From: Capilliphycus robustus
GTDB lineage: Bacteria; Cyanobacteriota; Cyanobacteriia; Cyanobacteriales; Microcoleaceae
Direction: 5' to 3'
NCBI RefSeq assembly: GCF_034932365.1
Contig: NZ_JAYGHR010000002.1
Span: 62,001 to 126,000, forward strand
Length of the DNA stretch: 64,000 nt
This document shows positions 45,791-54,113 of this stretch, piece after piece. Every line of letters starts with the position of its first letter. Within the stretch, counting starts at the first letter, position 1. The notes under the pieces were generated by a model. It did not search any database. It had not been told where the DNA came from and saw only the letters and a list, made by a program, of their open reading frames with translations. Position numbers and translations under genes: made by a program.

Positions 45791-46441
45791 TTAACCCAAA
45801 TCTTCCAAGCCGCACAACTCTCTCAATTCCGGGCGAAATTTTTCTAAGTTTCGCTGATAAAAGTTACTCAAAGTCGCTACGGGGATATCGAATTCATCTG
45901 AAATCTCTTTCCAAGATATCCCCGACCATCTTTTCATCGCGATTTCCCGAAAATTGACCTCGGGATATTTTTTGATGTATGCTTGTCTAAAAATTCCTTT
46001 CGGGTCGATTTCTATATATTGTCTGATTTTTTGAAAAGCCCGGATATAATCATCTTCGTCTTCCCTCTCCTCAGTTGCCAAGTCTTCCAGATTTTCTAAA
46101 ATAGAACTTTCTAGGTTAATTTCATTGGTTGTGCCAATCACTTTGGGAATGGCTTCTCGAAAAAAGCGTTTATTTAATAACATATTCACCCAAGTCATAA
46201 ATTCTCCCCGTTGCGGATCATATTTGTCAATATTTTTGCAGATATACAAAAAAAGATTCTGCACGGCTTCCTGATAAATATCTTCATAGACTCCTTGAAA
46301 TTGACCTTGATATGGGCGGGCAAGTTGGCGGGAACGGTAAATTGTATCAATGAGTTTTGATAAAATTATCCGTCTAGCAGTTGTACCCATTGGATGCTGT
46401 TGGACTTGCAGAGCTAGCGCTTGAAGCTGTTGCTCGTTCAT
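45791..46441 (-). CDS. ECF-like sigma-70 family factor
   Basis: 216 residues. Region 2 is seen as YEDIYQEAVQNLFLYICKNI, then DKYDPQRGEFMTWVNMLLNK, the RNA-polymerase and -10 binding part. Region 4 is FREIAMKRWSGISWKEISDE, then FDIPVATLSNFYQRNLEK, a helix-turn-helix for the -35 element. Between them is an acidic linker (EEREDEDD). It directs polymerase to a special promoter set. It forms a two-gene unit with the DUF1822 gene downstream. No anti-sigma factor is identifiable. Confidence 0.85.
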   Translation of the reverse strand: MNEQQLQALALQVQQHPMGTTARRIILSKLIDTIYRSRQLARPYQGQFQGVYEDIYQEAVQNLFLYICKNIDKYDPQRGEFMTWVNMLLNKRFFREAIPKVIGTTNEINLESSILENLEDLATEEREDEDDYIRAFQKIRQYIEIDPKGIFRQAYIKKYPEVNFREIAMKRWSGISWKEISDEFDIPVATLSNFYQRNLEKFRPELRELCGLEDLG

Positions 46442-47030
46442 ACATTGATTTCTGAGAATTTTATCCTCTGATTACTATCGGATTGTTCCTGTGGCTGTTA
46501 TCCAAATTCTCTAGCAAAGTTTACAAAAATTTACAATAGGCTGTTTTGTGAGCGATTACCTCTCTAAACGAGTGGCTGTTGAAGAAATGTTCCGAGACTT
46601 CAAAAGATATACTGAATGGTTTCCCCGTTGCGGAACTCAATCAAACTCTGTCGTCCGGGGATGAGAACGATTTCGGTAGTTTGTGCGATCGCAATATAAT
46701 CGGCTACAGTTTCCACTGTCGGAGTTGCAGATACCCTGATCGTAGTAGACAATAGCGTTGCGATCGCACAGTCGTAAGCAATTTATCAATATCGGCAGTC
46801 GGGATATTGCATCGAGAACATTGGACGGAGTTATCGGGGGCAATTGACGCACTAAACACTGTTAAGTTGATATTCAAAGCTTCTAACTTTTTTGCTGTTT
46901 GGTTTTCGGCAAAATTGGAATGAGCAAATTAGCTAAATCTGGCTGAGAGATACTTCAGAAAACGAACTTTAACCCGGAACTCCCAAGTGGGGACAGTCGG
47001 GTTTTCCGCCTTCGGTTTGGTCTGAAATAA
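46442..47030. other. Decayed intergenic region with transposase and protein debris
   Basis: At 46551-46607 the plus strand reads SDYLSKRVAVEEMFRDFKR, containing the VEEMFRDFK signature of IS4-family transposases; the rest is gone. On the minus strand from about 46920, NFAENQTAKKLEALNINLTV and then APDNSVQCSRCNIPTAD look like the middle of a broken gene, and QTTEIVLIPGRQSLIEFRNG in another frame may belong to a second. No intact gene is seen. Confidence 0.4.
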
Positions 47031-48167
47031 TTAGTTAGAAAACTTTTCTTTGAGATGGATAGCAATACTGTTGGTTTCAGCTAGATTACGTCCTGTCGTT
47101 TGAATACATATTCCCAAACCTGCATCTGTCCAAGTCAATACCCATTCAACTTTTCCATCTGAATAAGTCCGTCGAATAGGATTAATTTGTTTTGGATTGA
47201 AAGGGAGAGAATTAATAACAAATTTAACATAGGAAGAACGGCAAATCTTTTCTGAAAAGACTTGTAAAATATCTTTTCCATGATCGTCTCTCAGCTTAAT
47301 CACTTTTTGGTTTGGGGGCGTATCATCTTGAGGAATTTGAGAAAGAATAGCACTACTCTGCTTGGCAAATTGTAGGCGCGATCGCTCGTTGAACAAAATA
47401 CCCATAGCCGAAAGACAAACATATTCCAGTTGATCTGAAGATGATTGAGTTTGATCCAAGTCTTCATTACTTGATTCGATTAAAGTGTGAAAATAAGGAT
47501 TGTTTAAATCTTCTGCAACTAGCGATTTTTCGATAATTTCCTGAGCTTCTAAGGTTTCAAACAAAACATAATGATTGAGCCAAAAAGCGAGGTCAAGGGC
47601 GATAGGTTGTGGGGGAAGTTCTATCACTTCTGAAAATTTTTCAAATAGGTAATAGACGGGAATTTCGAGGGCTTGTCCGATCATACCTGCAAAGGAAATC
47701 TGAGCTTTGTATCCACCTGTAGCATTGATTGCGATCGCTTCTGAAGACCATTTATTAACTTCTGAACTAATTTCTCGCACCAGATTCTTTAAGCCTTGGG
47801 TTTTAAATGCGTAAACATCATCATCTCTTAATCCCTTTAAAACTTTGACTTCAACCTGTTCAAACTGTAAAGGATTCTGACGATTTTCATAGTAAAGTTT
47901 AAGTAATGCGCCTGTATTTCGACCATCTTCTGTGTCTGAAACTAGAAAAATTAGACGCAAATACTGAGCTAATAATCTTTTTTGGCAAATACTGGTAATA
48001 GAATTAATTTCTGCACCAGAAAGTCTATCTGTATTTTCTTTTTCTAACAGCAAAAGTGCTACTTGATGCCAATTTTTAGCCATCACTGCTGACAGGATAG
48101 ATTCTTCTGAACGTTTTAAATTGTTGAGTAAGCTAGTTCCAACGGTACAGATTAATGTATTTTTCAT
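47031..48167 (-). CDS. CARF-domain protein associated with type III CRISPR
   Basis: 378 residues. The N-terminal 190 residues are a CARF-like sensor of the APE2256/TIGR02619 group: LICTVGTSLLNNL at the start, FLVSDTEDGRNTGALLK, and the ligand loop AINATGGYKAQISFAGMIGQ followed by PVYYLFEKFSEVIELPP. The C-terminal region (VIKLRDDHGKDILQVFSEKI; RRTYSDGKVEWVLTWTDAGL) is not a HEPN domain. It has the compact alpha-beta look of a RelE-like toxin, a fusion known for some CARF proteins, but that is inference. It would respond to cyclic oligoadenylate. It lies 640 bases from array 2, in the eroded second CRISPR region. Confidence 0.75.
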   Translation of the reverse strand: MKNTLICTVGTSLLNNLKRSEESILSAVMAKNWHQVALLLLEKENTDRLSGAEINSITSICQKRLLAQYLRLIFLVSDTEDGRNTGALLKLYYENRQNPLQFEQVEVKVLKGLRDDDVYAFKTQGLKNLVREISSEVNKWSSEAIAINATGGYKAQISFAGMIGQALEIPVYYLFEKFSEVIELPPQPIALDLAFWLNHYVLFETLEAQEIIEKSLVAEDLNNPYFHTLIESSNEDLDQTQSSSDQLEYVCLSAMGILFNERSRLQFAKQSSAILSQIPQDDTPPNQKVIKLRDDHGKDILQVFSEKICRSSYVKFVINSLPFNPKQINPIRRTYSDGKVEWVLTWTDAGLGICIQTTGRNLAETNSIAIHLKEKFSN

Positions 48168-48211
48168 GTTTTTGAACTTTCCGCAATCAAGTTAAACATT
48201 GAGTTGAATAT

Positions 48212-48415
48212 TTAAGTGTGTTTCACAGGACAAGTTGAGTTAATCATAGCATCGCAGGGGACTTGATCTATGAATCGAGAACCGCCATCTTCTTGAATAG
48301 GGGGTTCAAAATTTGTTCGACTGATGTACTGAGTGATAACGGAGGGATTATTAATTTTTGCTGTAAAGATTAAGGTGATCAATACAATCAACTGAAGCAG
48401 TTTGAGGTTAGACAT
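48212..48415 (-). CDS. Small secreted or membrane-anchored peptide with a QEDGGSRF motif
   Basis: 67 residues from the ATG at 48415 (an earlier start at 48460 is possible). A hydrophobic N-terminus (LLQLIVLITLIFTAK) is followed by FEPPIQEDGGSRFIDQVP, with two cysteines close to the C-terminus. A second tiny frame at 58681-58776 shares QDGGSRF. I do not know the family. It lies between the CARF gene and array 2. Confidence 0.35.
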   Translation of the reverse strand: MSNLKLLQLIVLITLIFTAKINNPSVITQYISRTNFEPPIQEDGGSRFIDQVPCDAMINSTCPVKHT

Positions 48416-48550
48416 GATGTTGTAGGGAATAAGTGTTTTCAACTGTTTCAGTATAGTCACGCATGGAAAAGGAGCTTTCCAAAATTTCGAGGAGTGATAT
48501 GAGTTTTTTCAATAATTGGCTTGGAAGAACCTGTTTCCAGATGGGGCTAG

Positions 48551-48694
48551 AATGATGAAACCAATGAGTTAGTGTCTCATCGGGATATTCAATCTCAGGT
48601 TTCCTATCGCCAAGCGATTCAGTTGCAAATTCGACGATATAAACGTAGTCTGTGGCGTCGAGAAGTCTATGAACCCTTTTTGAGAATGGGGTAA
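48551..48694 (+). pseudogene. Possible C-terminal remnant of cas1
   Basis: 48 open codons ending at 48694: the stretch VSYRQAIQLQIRRYKRSLWR then EVYEPFLRMG looks like the last helices of Cas1, where Y-R-x-A-x-x-L-Q and a terminal Y-x-P-F are common. A stop codon lies immediately upstream and no other Cas1 sequence is seen. It sits 115 bases from the distal end of array 2, on the strand opposite cas2. The identification rests on a short match and is tentative. Confidence 0.35.
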
Positions 48695-48808
48695 TTGAGA
48701 ATGTAGGGATTTGGAACTTTTACTGATTCTATCGATTATAACATTATTCAATATAAAGGGAGAGAAAAGTAATTCCTCTCCTTTTTTAATATTTGTCGAA
48801 AATACAAT

Positions 48809-49279
48809 GTTTCTAACTAATCCGATTTAACCCAATCGGTAGGGAAACATGTGTAATCCGCAGCACTGTAGCAAGAAATCGTTTCCAACTAATCCGATTT
48901 AACCCAATCGGTAGGGGGTAAAAAAGACCTCTTTCTTCACGCCGAATATCTGATTTCCAACTAATCCGATTTAACCCAATCGGTAGGGAAAAAGTTAGTA
49001 CAAGTCATTTCGGAGAACACTCAACGTTTCCAACTAATCCGATTTAACCCAATCGGTAGGGACAACTTTGATGACTCTATGGAGAGTCCTCCTGATGGAA
49101 TGTTTCCAACTAATCCGATTTAACCCAATCGGTAGGGTGTTATTTCACACACACCTTTAATGGTGTCAATGTGGTTTCCAACTAATCCGATTTAACCCAA
49201 TCGGTAGGGCCAAGAATACAACAGTAATAACGGTAGTCATAATGTTTCCAACTAATCCGATTTAACCCAATCGGTAGGG
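48809..49279 (-). CRISPR. CRISPR array 2, 7 repeats and 6 spacers
   Basis: Seven 36-base repeats, starting GTTTCCAACTAATCCGATTT and ending AACCCAATCGGTAGGG on the plus strand, with spacers of 34-40 bases. The repeat folds as CCGATT-TAACCC-AATCGG. The repeat at 48809 has one change (TTTCT for TTTCC) and the one at 48953 begins ATTT, so the aged end is at low coordinates. Together with cas2 at the high end, this indicates minus-strand transcription, a leader at 49280-49573 and a TTGGAAAC handle. The repeat differs from array 1 except at the TTTCCA end. Confidence 0.96.
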
Positions 49280-49573
49280 AGTTCGTCTCAGAAGGCAGAC
49301 TGAGAGAGGGTTACAGACGACAAATCGACGCACCCCCAAACAGAGCATTTGTAACACAGTTGAAACTGCCATTGTTACAGTCCTCAAACCTTGATGAGAC
49401 AAGCAATCGACGCACCTCAACGCAAAAATCATAGTTTCAGCCATTGAGCAACCTGCGTCGAAACTAATCATATCACACCTCAATCATCTGATACAACCCA
49501 TACTCCTGAGCCATTCCAGCATCAGAAAACGCTAATTTCACAGTCAATGGGGAAAGTTCAGCCAGAGCAACTT
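49280..49573 (-). promoter_or_regulatory. Probable leader of CRISPR array 2
   Basis: Lies between cas2 and the youngest repeat. It contains a 12-base direct repeat AATCGACGCACC at 49323-49334 and 49405-49416, each followed within about 40 bases by a GTTGAAACTG / AGTTTCAGCC-like segment. No gene is seen. The repeated motif could be an integration or promoter element. Confidence 0.5.
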
Positions 49574-49846
49574 TCACAGCACATAAAAAGTAGGAGGAGA
49601 CTCAGGTTCAGGACTACCAATCGTCAAGACTAGAGATACAGCCTCCTGAGCAATCCAGTAAAACCGAACATCATTCTCTGCGGGAACAACTAACTTTTTG
49701 ACTTTTTGATGTAGGATTCGCATCTCGTCTAAAGTGATAAAAATCTCGAAGACTGAATACTGAACTCGCCGACCATAGCCTTCTAGAAAATTAGCTAACT
49801 TTGTGCGGCGCTTGTCATTAGGGATATCGTAGACCACAAGTACCAT
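49574..49846 (-). CDS. cas2: Cas2 adaptation endonuclease subunit
   Basis: 90 residues from the ATG at 49846; a longer in-frame start at 49903 adds 19 residues before the normal MVLVVYDIPNDKRRTKL opening. The Cas2 ferredoxin-like fold is evident: the first beta strand with Asp, FLEGYGRRVQYSVFEIFITL (R-x-Q-x-S-V-F-E core), and FYWIAQEAVSLVLTIGSPEP at the end. Cas2 works only in complex with Cas1, and no intact cas1 is present here. It is transcribed towards array 2 and is the only adaptation gene in the window. Confidence 0.92.
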   Translation of the reverse strand: MVLVVYDIPNDKRRTKLANFLEGYGRRVQYSVFEIFITLDEMRILHQKVKKLVVPAENDVRFYWIAQEAVSLVLTIGSPEPESPPTFYVL

Positions 49847-50016
49847 TGTTGTGCAAATCAAGAAAGGGAAGCCATCAGCAAACGCTCTGACTCCCTCCAT
49901 CATATATCTGAGGTTCTACTCGCTGAATTGGAAATCTCCTTTTCCTGCCCTGTGTATAACTAGATTATGCAAACGAAAGGAAATTTCACACAGCCTATGA
50001 ACCAGAAACTCAATTT

Positions 50017-50587
50017 ATGAAGACAAATCGGCGAGTATTAATCCTCGCAGATAGCGACAATACCTTTCTCAGCGCTCAGAGTTTCAATCGAAAGGTTGAT
50101 TGGCTACAAATTCGAGACTATTTAGCCGATTCCAACGAAGGAAGAGAATTAATCGAAATGGTCATTTATGTTGGCTTACCTCCTGCAAGGGAGCGATTTA
50201 TTGAACAACGTAAAACCAAAGAAAAATTCATCTATTGGGCTAAAAGTAACGGATTTTTAGTAGTTCCCAAAGAAGGCAAAGCCAAGGGCGATGATTTTGA
50301 AACCAATATTGATATCGTGATGGCAATGGATGCCATTGAACTGGCTCTAGAAGTCCGTCCAGATATCGTTGTTTTGGTAACAGGAGATTCCGACTTTGCC
50401 TATCTCGCTGAAAAGCTCAGAAGGAGAGGAATTCGAGTAGAATGCTTCGGTTGAACAATCGCTCGGCAATGACCTAAAAATGGCAGCTAATAGCGTTGTT
50501 GATTTAATTGAACTGTTTGACCGTTTTGAACAACAAAAAGGCAACAAAAACCATTACCGAATTGGCTCTCTTAAATTGTTTGATTGA
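50017..50587 (+). pseudogene. NYN-domain (LabA/DUF88-like) nuclease, frameshifted near its end
   Basis: The first 145 codons give a NYN/PIN-like RNase domain: RVLILADSDNTFLSAQSF with the first acidic pair, GKAKGDDFETNIDIVMAMDA, and IVVLVTGDSDFAYLAEKLRR with the last. A stop follows at VECFG. One base away the frame continues as VEQSLGNDLKMAANSVVDLI, then ELFDRFEQQ to 50587, the expected helical C-terminus of this family. A single indel at about 50450 therefore separates the catalytic domain from its tail. All visible catalytic Asp are intact, so a truncated nuclease might still act. It lies between cas2 and the Cas10::Cmr3 gene. Confidence 0.75.
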
Positions 50588-50796
50588 CTAATATTTACTT
50601 TGAGGTTAAACCCAAAAATGATGAACAAAATTATAGCTCTACCCCAAGCAATTTCCGAGAAAGCGGTAAACATTCTCAATGGAAAATTGACCGTCCATCA
50701 AACCACTGGATTAAGATTTATGAATTTCCTGAGTCTAGATGGCACAAAACCGATACTCTTTCTTTGATGGCTCCCGACTGCTACTTTTGTTCTTGA
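50584..50796 (+). CDS. Unrecognised short protein, possibly a fragment
   Basis: 70 residues from a TTG overlapping the end of the NYN reading. The second half (RPSNHWIKIYEFPESRWHKT, then DTLSLMAPDCYFCS) is rich in aromatic residues and looks like folded-protein sequence. I do not recognise it, and there is no clear ribosome-binding site. It may be a remnant of an ancillary CRISPR gene removed by the deletions that shaped this locus. Confidence 0.3.
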   Translation: MTNIYFEVKPKNDEQNYSSTPSNFRESGKHSQWKIDRPSNHWIKIYEFPESRWHKTDTLSLMAPDCYFCS

Positions 50797-50936
50797 AAGT
50801 CTGATTTTTTTTGAGTTTCCCGACGTTTTGGAAGACCCTGCTTCTATGCCATGTGATAATAAAACTCAAGCAAATAGAGGTATTAGCCAAGTGAAAATGC
50901 CTAGAATTGCCTAAACTCTAAATTTCTTTATTCCCC

Positions 50937-52964
50937 ATGAATCAGCCAGTTTATACGGTTATTACCTTTGCCCCCGTGCAGGGGTTTATCGAAAAATCCC
51001 GCAAACTTCGAGATTTATATGGAAGTTCTTACATCCTGTCTTTTTTGTCTTGGGTTATTTGCCAAGTTGCTGAAACCCAAAAACTGGAGGTTATTTCTCC
51101 CGCACTCCCGAATATTACTCAAGGAATGCCCAATCAAATTATTTTAAAAGGCGATGTCTCTCCAGAAAATTTAGATCTAATCAAACGTCGATTTAATCAA
51201 GCTTGGCGACTGATTGCTGAAAGCTGTCAAGATTGGATTGAAAACAATATTAAAACCTGGACAGACTCAAAAGAAGAAACCCATCTGTGGAACTATAGTA
51301 TCTGGAAAAGAGATTGGGATTTGTGGAAAAATCATGCTTGGGAATATTTCGAGGCTTCAGGGAAACCAGGGGAAAGTATTACTCAAGTTCGGGAGCGAAT
51401 TAATCAAGTTAAGGCTTCGCGAGATTGGACAGGAATTAATTGGCAAGGAGAAAGTTCAACTCTCTCTGGTACCGATGCGATCGCCTATCCCGACTTAGGA
51501 CGAATTGCCGATCCTCGTCATTACAATTATCCAGCAGAAAGAACAAAAATTCAAGCCTTTTACGAGAAGTTAAGCCTGGTACTCGGAGAATCATTTATTG
51601 ATATTCGAGAACAATTGAGTATTCCTGAATTGATCAAACGCTTAATCACCCATGAAATGATTGCCAATAGACTCAAAGAAAAATTACCTCAACTGGAAAT
51701 CGAGGATCACTCCGATCAAATTACTCAAATTGCCAAAGAATTAAATCCGGTATCTTTCAAAGATTTAAACCGACTCAAAGATTCGGAGGACGAGCAAAAA
51801 TATAAGACGGGGTGGTTTTTAGGAGATGGGGATGGTGCGGCTAAATATTTTAAGCAAATCGGAAAACAAGGCATTGAAGCCGAAGAAAAAGGGACTCAGA
51901 GTTTTAGTCAAGAAATGCGAGAATGGGGGAAACAACTTAGAGATCAACAAGCCGAATATTTAGACCATAAAGGACGGATGGTTTATGCAGGTGGAGATGA
52001 CTTTTTAGGCGTTCTTTACAAGGTAGAAGAACCAATCTCTCCTCTGGAATGTTTTCAATGGTTTTATCAATTCAAGTCACAAGTTTGGCACCAACCCAAA
52101 CGCAAAATAATTACAGCGAGTGTTGGGTTTGTTTGGGCCGGAGCGCAGGTTCCCCAACGAGATATTTTACAGCATTGTCATCTAGCAGAAAAATCAGCTA
52201 AAAGTGGAGGACGCGATCGCATTGCCTTTCGGATTTTATTTAATAGTGGTAATTATTTAGAATGGGTTTGTCCCTGGTGGATGCTAGATAAACAGGATTT
52301 ATCAGAAGCCGCAAAAAAGCTATCTCTACTCAATCTTCCTGAGAAAAATTTGATTGAAGGAAGTTTATTTCTAGAAAATGCAGTTCAAATGCACCCAGAA
52401 ACTTGTTTGGTTTACCTCTCAACTCATCCTCTTGAACCGAGTTGGTATCGGTTGGGTGGTGAAGGTCATCTGGTTGAAATTGACTGTATTAACCTCAATG
52501 AAAATCACAAAGCTTTACTGAATCAACCCGTTGGTCAACAATTTGCTTTAATTACTCCTGCGGTTTGGGGATCGAATCGTCTTTCCTATCGAGAACCGAT
52601 AGATTTACAAAAAAGCGATCGCCAAAACCCTCTAAACATAAATAATCAGTTTGTTTGGTCTGTTGAAGCACTTTATACAGCCCGTCCAATTCCATTTCGT
52701 TATCGCTTAGGAAATCCTGATTCTCCCAACGATCAAGCCTCTTTAGAAACCCCAAAAAACCGACCAGAAATTACCCCATCAAACTCACCTAAATTGCTTT
52801 CACGAGGTCGATATGCGGTTCCCTCTGGAACAGTTTATGTGTTAAAAAATCCGATCAAGCAATCTTGGCAAGAGTGGGATGAGAATTGGTTTCCCAAAGA
52901 GGGGCCATCCCTAAAACGTTGGGGGTGCGGTTTAGCTTTACCGTTGTCTATGAAAGAAAAATAA
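50937..52964 (+). CDS. Cas10::Cmr3 in-frame fusion protein
   Basis: 675 residues. Residues 1 to about 455 match Cas10/Cmr2 of the intact locus segment by segment: VITFAPVQGFIEKSRKLRDL, RDWDLWKNHAWEYF, SLSGTDAIAYPDLG-like, WFLGDGDG and the cyclase motif AGGDDFLGV (GGDD 352-355), then QRDILQHCHLAEKSAKSGGR. From about 472 it switches to the C-terminal half of Cmr3: YLSTHPLEPSWYRLGGEGH, ALITPAVWGSNRLSYREP, PFRYRLG, RGRYAVPSGTVYVL, WGCGLALPL. The Cas10 tail (about 95 residues) and the first half of Cmr3 are missing, yet the frame is open throughout. Both motif sets are intact, so it may still make cyclic oligoadenylate or may be a fossil. The HD nuclease domain is absent. Confidence 0.88.
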   Translation: MNQPVYTVITFAPVQGFIEKSRKLRDLYGSSYILSFLSWVICQVAETQKLEVISPALPNITQGMPNQIILKGDVSPENLDLIKRRFNQAWRLIAESCQDWIENNIKTWTDSKEETHLWNYSIWKRDWDLWKNHAWEYFEASGKPGESITQVRERINQVKASRDWTGINWQGESSTLSGTDAIAYPDLGRIADPRHYNYPAERTKIQAFYEKLSLVLGESFIDIREQLSIPELIKRLITHEMIANRLKEKLPQLEIEDHSDQITQIAKELNPVSFKDLNRLKDSEDEQKYKTGWFLGDGDGAAKYFKQIGKQGIEAEEKGTQSFSQEMREWGKQLRDQQAEYLDHKGRMVYAGGDDFLGVLYKVEEPISPLECFQWFYQFKSQVWHQPKRKIITASVGFVWAGAQVPQRDILQHCHLAEKSAKSGGRDRIAFRILFNSGNYLEWVCPWWMLDKQDLSEAAKKLSLLNLPEKNLIEGSLFLENAVQMHPETCLVYLSTHPLEPSWYRLGGEGHLVEIDCINLNENHKALLNQPVGQQFALITPAVWGSNRLSYREPIDLQKSDRQNPLNINNQFVWSVEALYTARPIPFRYRLGNPDSPNDQASLETPKNRPEITPSNSPKLLSRGRYAVPSGTVYVLKNPIKQSWQEWDENWFPKEGPSLKRWGCGLALPLSMKEK

Positions 52965-53005
52965 TCAGGTGAACTCAAACTCAACTTCAACTATTTCACA
53001 ATGAG

Positions 53006-53149
53006 CAATTCAAGACCACACCTGCTATTGGAGGACGACAACCCGGTGATCAAAGACCTACATTTTTTAGCTGTGTTTGGCATCGAATGTTACCGATTGA
53101 ACAAAATAAATATCTAGAGATTGTCACTCTTTTTCGTGACATACTCTGA
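53006..53149 (+). pseudogene. C-terminal remnant of a Cmr6/Cmr1-like RAMP gene
   Basis: The plus strand reads EQFKTTPAIGGRQPGDQRPT, then FFSCVWHRMLPIEQNKYLEI and VTLFRD before a stop at 53149. The core WHRM-P ... Y-E-x-x-T-x-F parallels GRIWHRMYPRYILEDNKL, then ELLTIFSD at the end of the intact Cmr6-Cmr1 fusion (21.0-21.1 kb). It begins about 40 bases after the Cas10::Cmr3 stop, so cmr4, cmr5 and most of the next gene have been deleted. Confidence 0.55.
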
Positions 53150-53151
53150 CA

Positions 53152-53707
53152 CTAATTCTGCGAATATAGTGTCAGCATCCTAACATCACTATTAGGAATT
53201 CCTGCTTGATTCGGAGTGTAATCACTTAACCGTCCACAGGCAGCCACCGTGAGTCCCAGGGTGGTTAATCCTTTGTGAAGGATATTAATTGCAGCGTTCT
53301 CGTCCCGGTCGATTTCAATCCCGCACTTGGGGCATTGATGAAGACGAACAGAAAGAGTTTTGGGAACTTTGGTTTTACAGGAAGAACAGTCTACGGTTGT
53401 GCTGTGAGGATTTACCTTAACAAAATGTACGCCGCTTCTTAGAGCCACTGCTTCTAATATTGTTAGGAATTTTCCCCAAGCTACATCGTAGATCGATTTA
53501 GCTAATCTTGTTCTTGCCAGTCCCAAGATGTTCAGATCTTCGACTGCAATTAAGTCGTATTTTTTGACGAGTTGGTGAGCAACATTGTAATGAAAATCCT
53601 TTCTCTTTCTACCTATTCGCTGGTGGACAAGAGAAATTTTTTGCTTTTGCTTTTGGGAATTAACAGAACTGGATTGCTTTCTAGCTAGCTTTTTCTGTCG
53701 ATACCTC
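53152..53707 (-). pseudogene. 5'-truncated tnpB (IS200/IS605 family)
   Basis: The last about 185 codons of a TnpB: RYRQKKLARKQSSSVNSQKQ, IAVEDLNILGLARTRLAKSI with the catalytic Glu, a good zinc knuckle (CSSCKTK and CPKCG) and DRDENAAINIL with the final Asp. The first half, including the first RuvC Asp, is missing. The frame opens from a junction with a RAYT-like fragment at about 53707. It is not a close copy of the tnpB at 595-1785. No right-end hairpin is visible after the stop. Confidence 0.8.
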
Positions 53708-54109
53708 GGGGCTTTCCGATACCGGGCACGGGGTCGGGGCTTTCCCCCCTCGGCCCCTATGACCCTGACCCTCGGTTTTCATCCCGGCGAATAACCGAGA
53801 ACCCCAATGACACTTTTTAGCGGGCTTGCTTTTGGGTTTGTAGCGGTTGCAAAACCCCCGATATTTTCGAGCGCAATCCTCCAAGGTTTCGCCCAACTGC
53901 AAGAAAGCCGGATGCCACTGCGTCAAGCCATCATCGGTAAGTTTTTCATAACTGCCGTAGTTGCTGAACTCGTAGAAAAAGGTCGAGCGCATTTTGGCCG
54001 CTTTGGGATTGCCGTGGATGTAGCGCAGGGTATTCAATGCCCGGTCTTTGTCGCTGGCGGGAAACCCTTCTGCAAAATAGCGCTTTTCCCAAAACGGCTG
54101 GAATATCAA
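53708..54109 (-). pseudogene. RAYT-like (REP-associated Y1) transposase fragment
   Basis: About 130 codons of the C-terminal part: FQPFWEKRYFAEGFPASDKD, RALNTLRYIHGNPKAAKMRS, NYGSYEKLTDDGLTQWHPAF and CHWGSRLFAGMK, typical of cyanobacterial Y1-type transposases related to TnpA-REP. The catalytic HUH motif and tyrosine half are not visible. It is joined on one side to the PatG-like fragment and on the other, via a GC-rich stretch, to the tnpB fragment. Confidence 0.7.
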
Positions 54110-54113
54110 CCGG

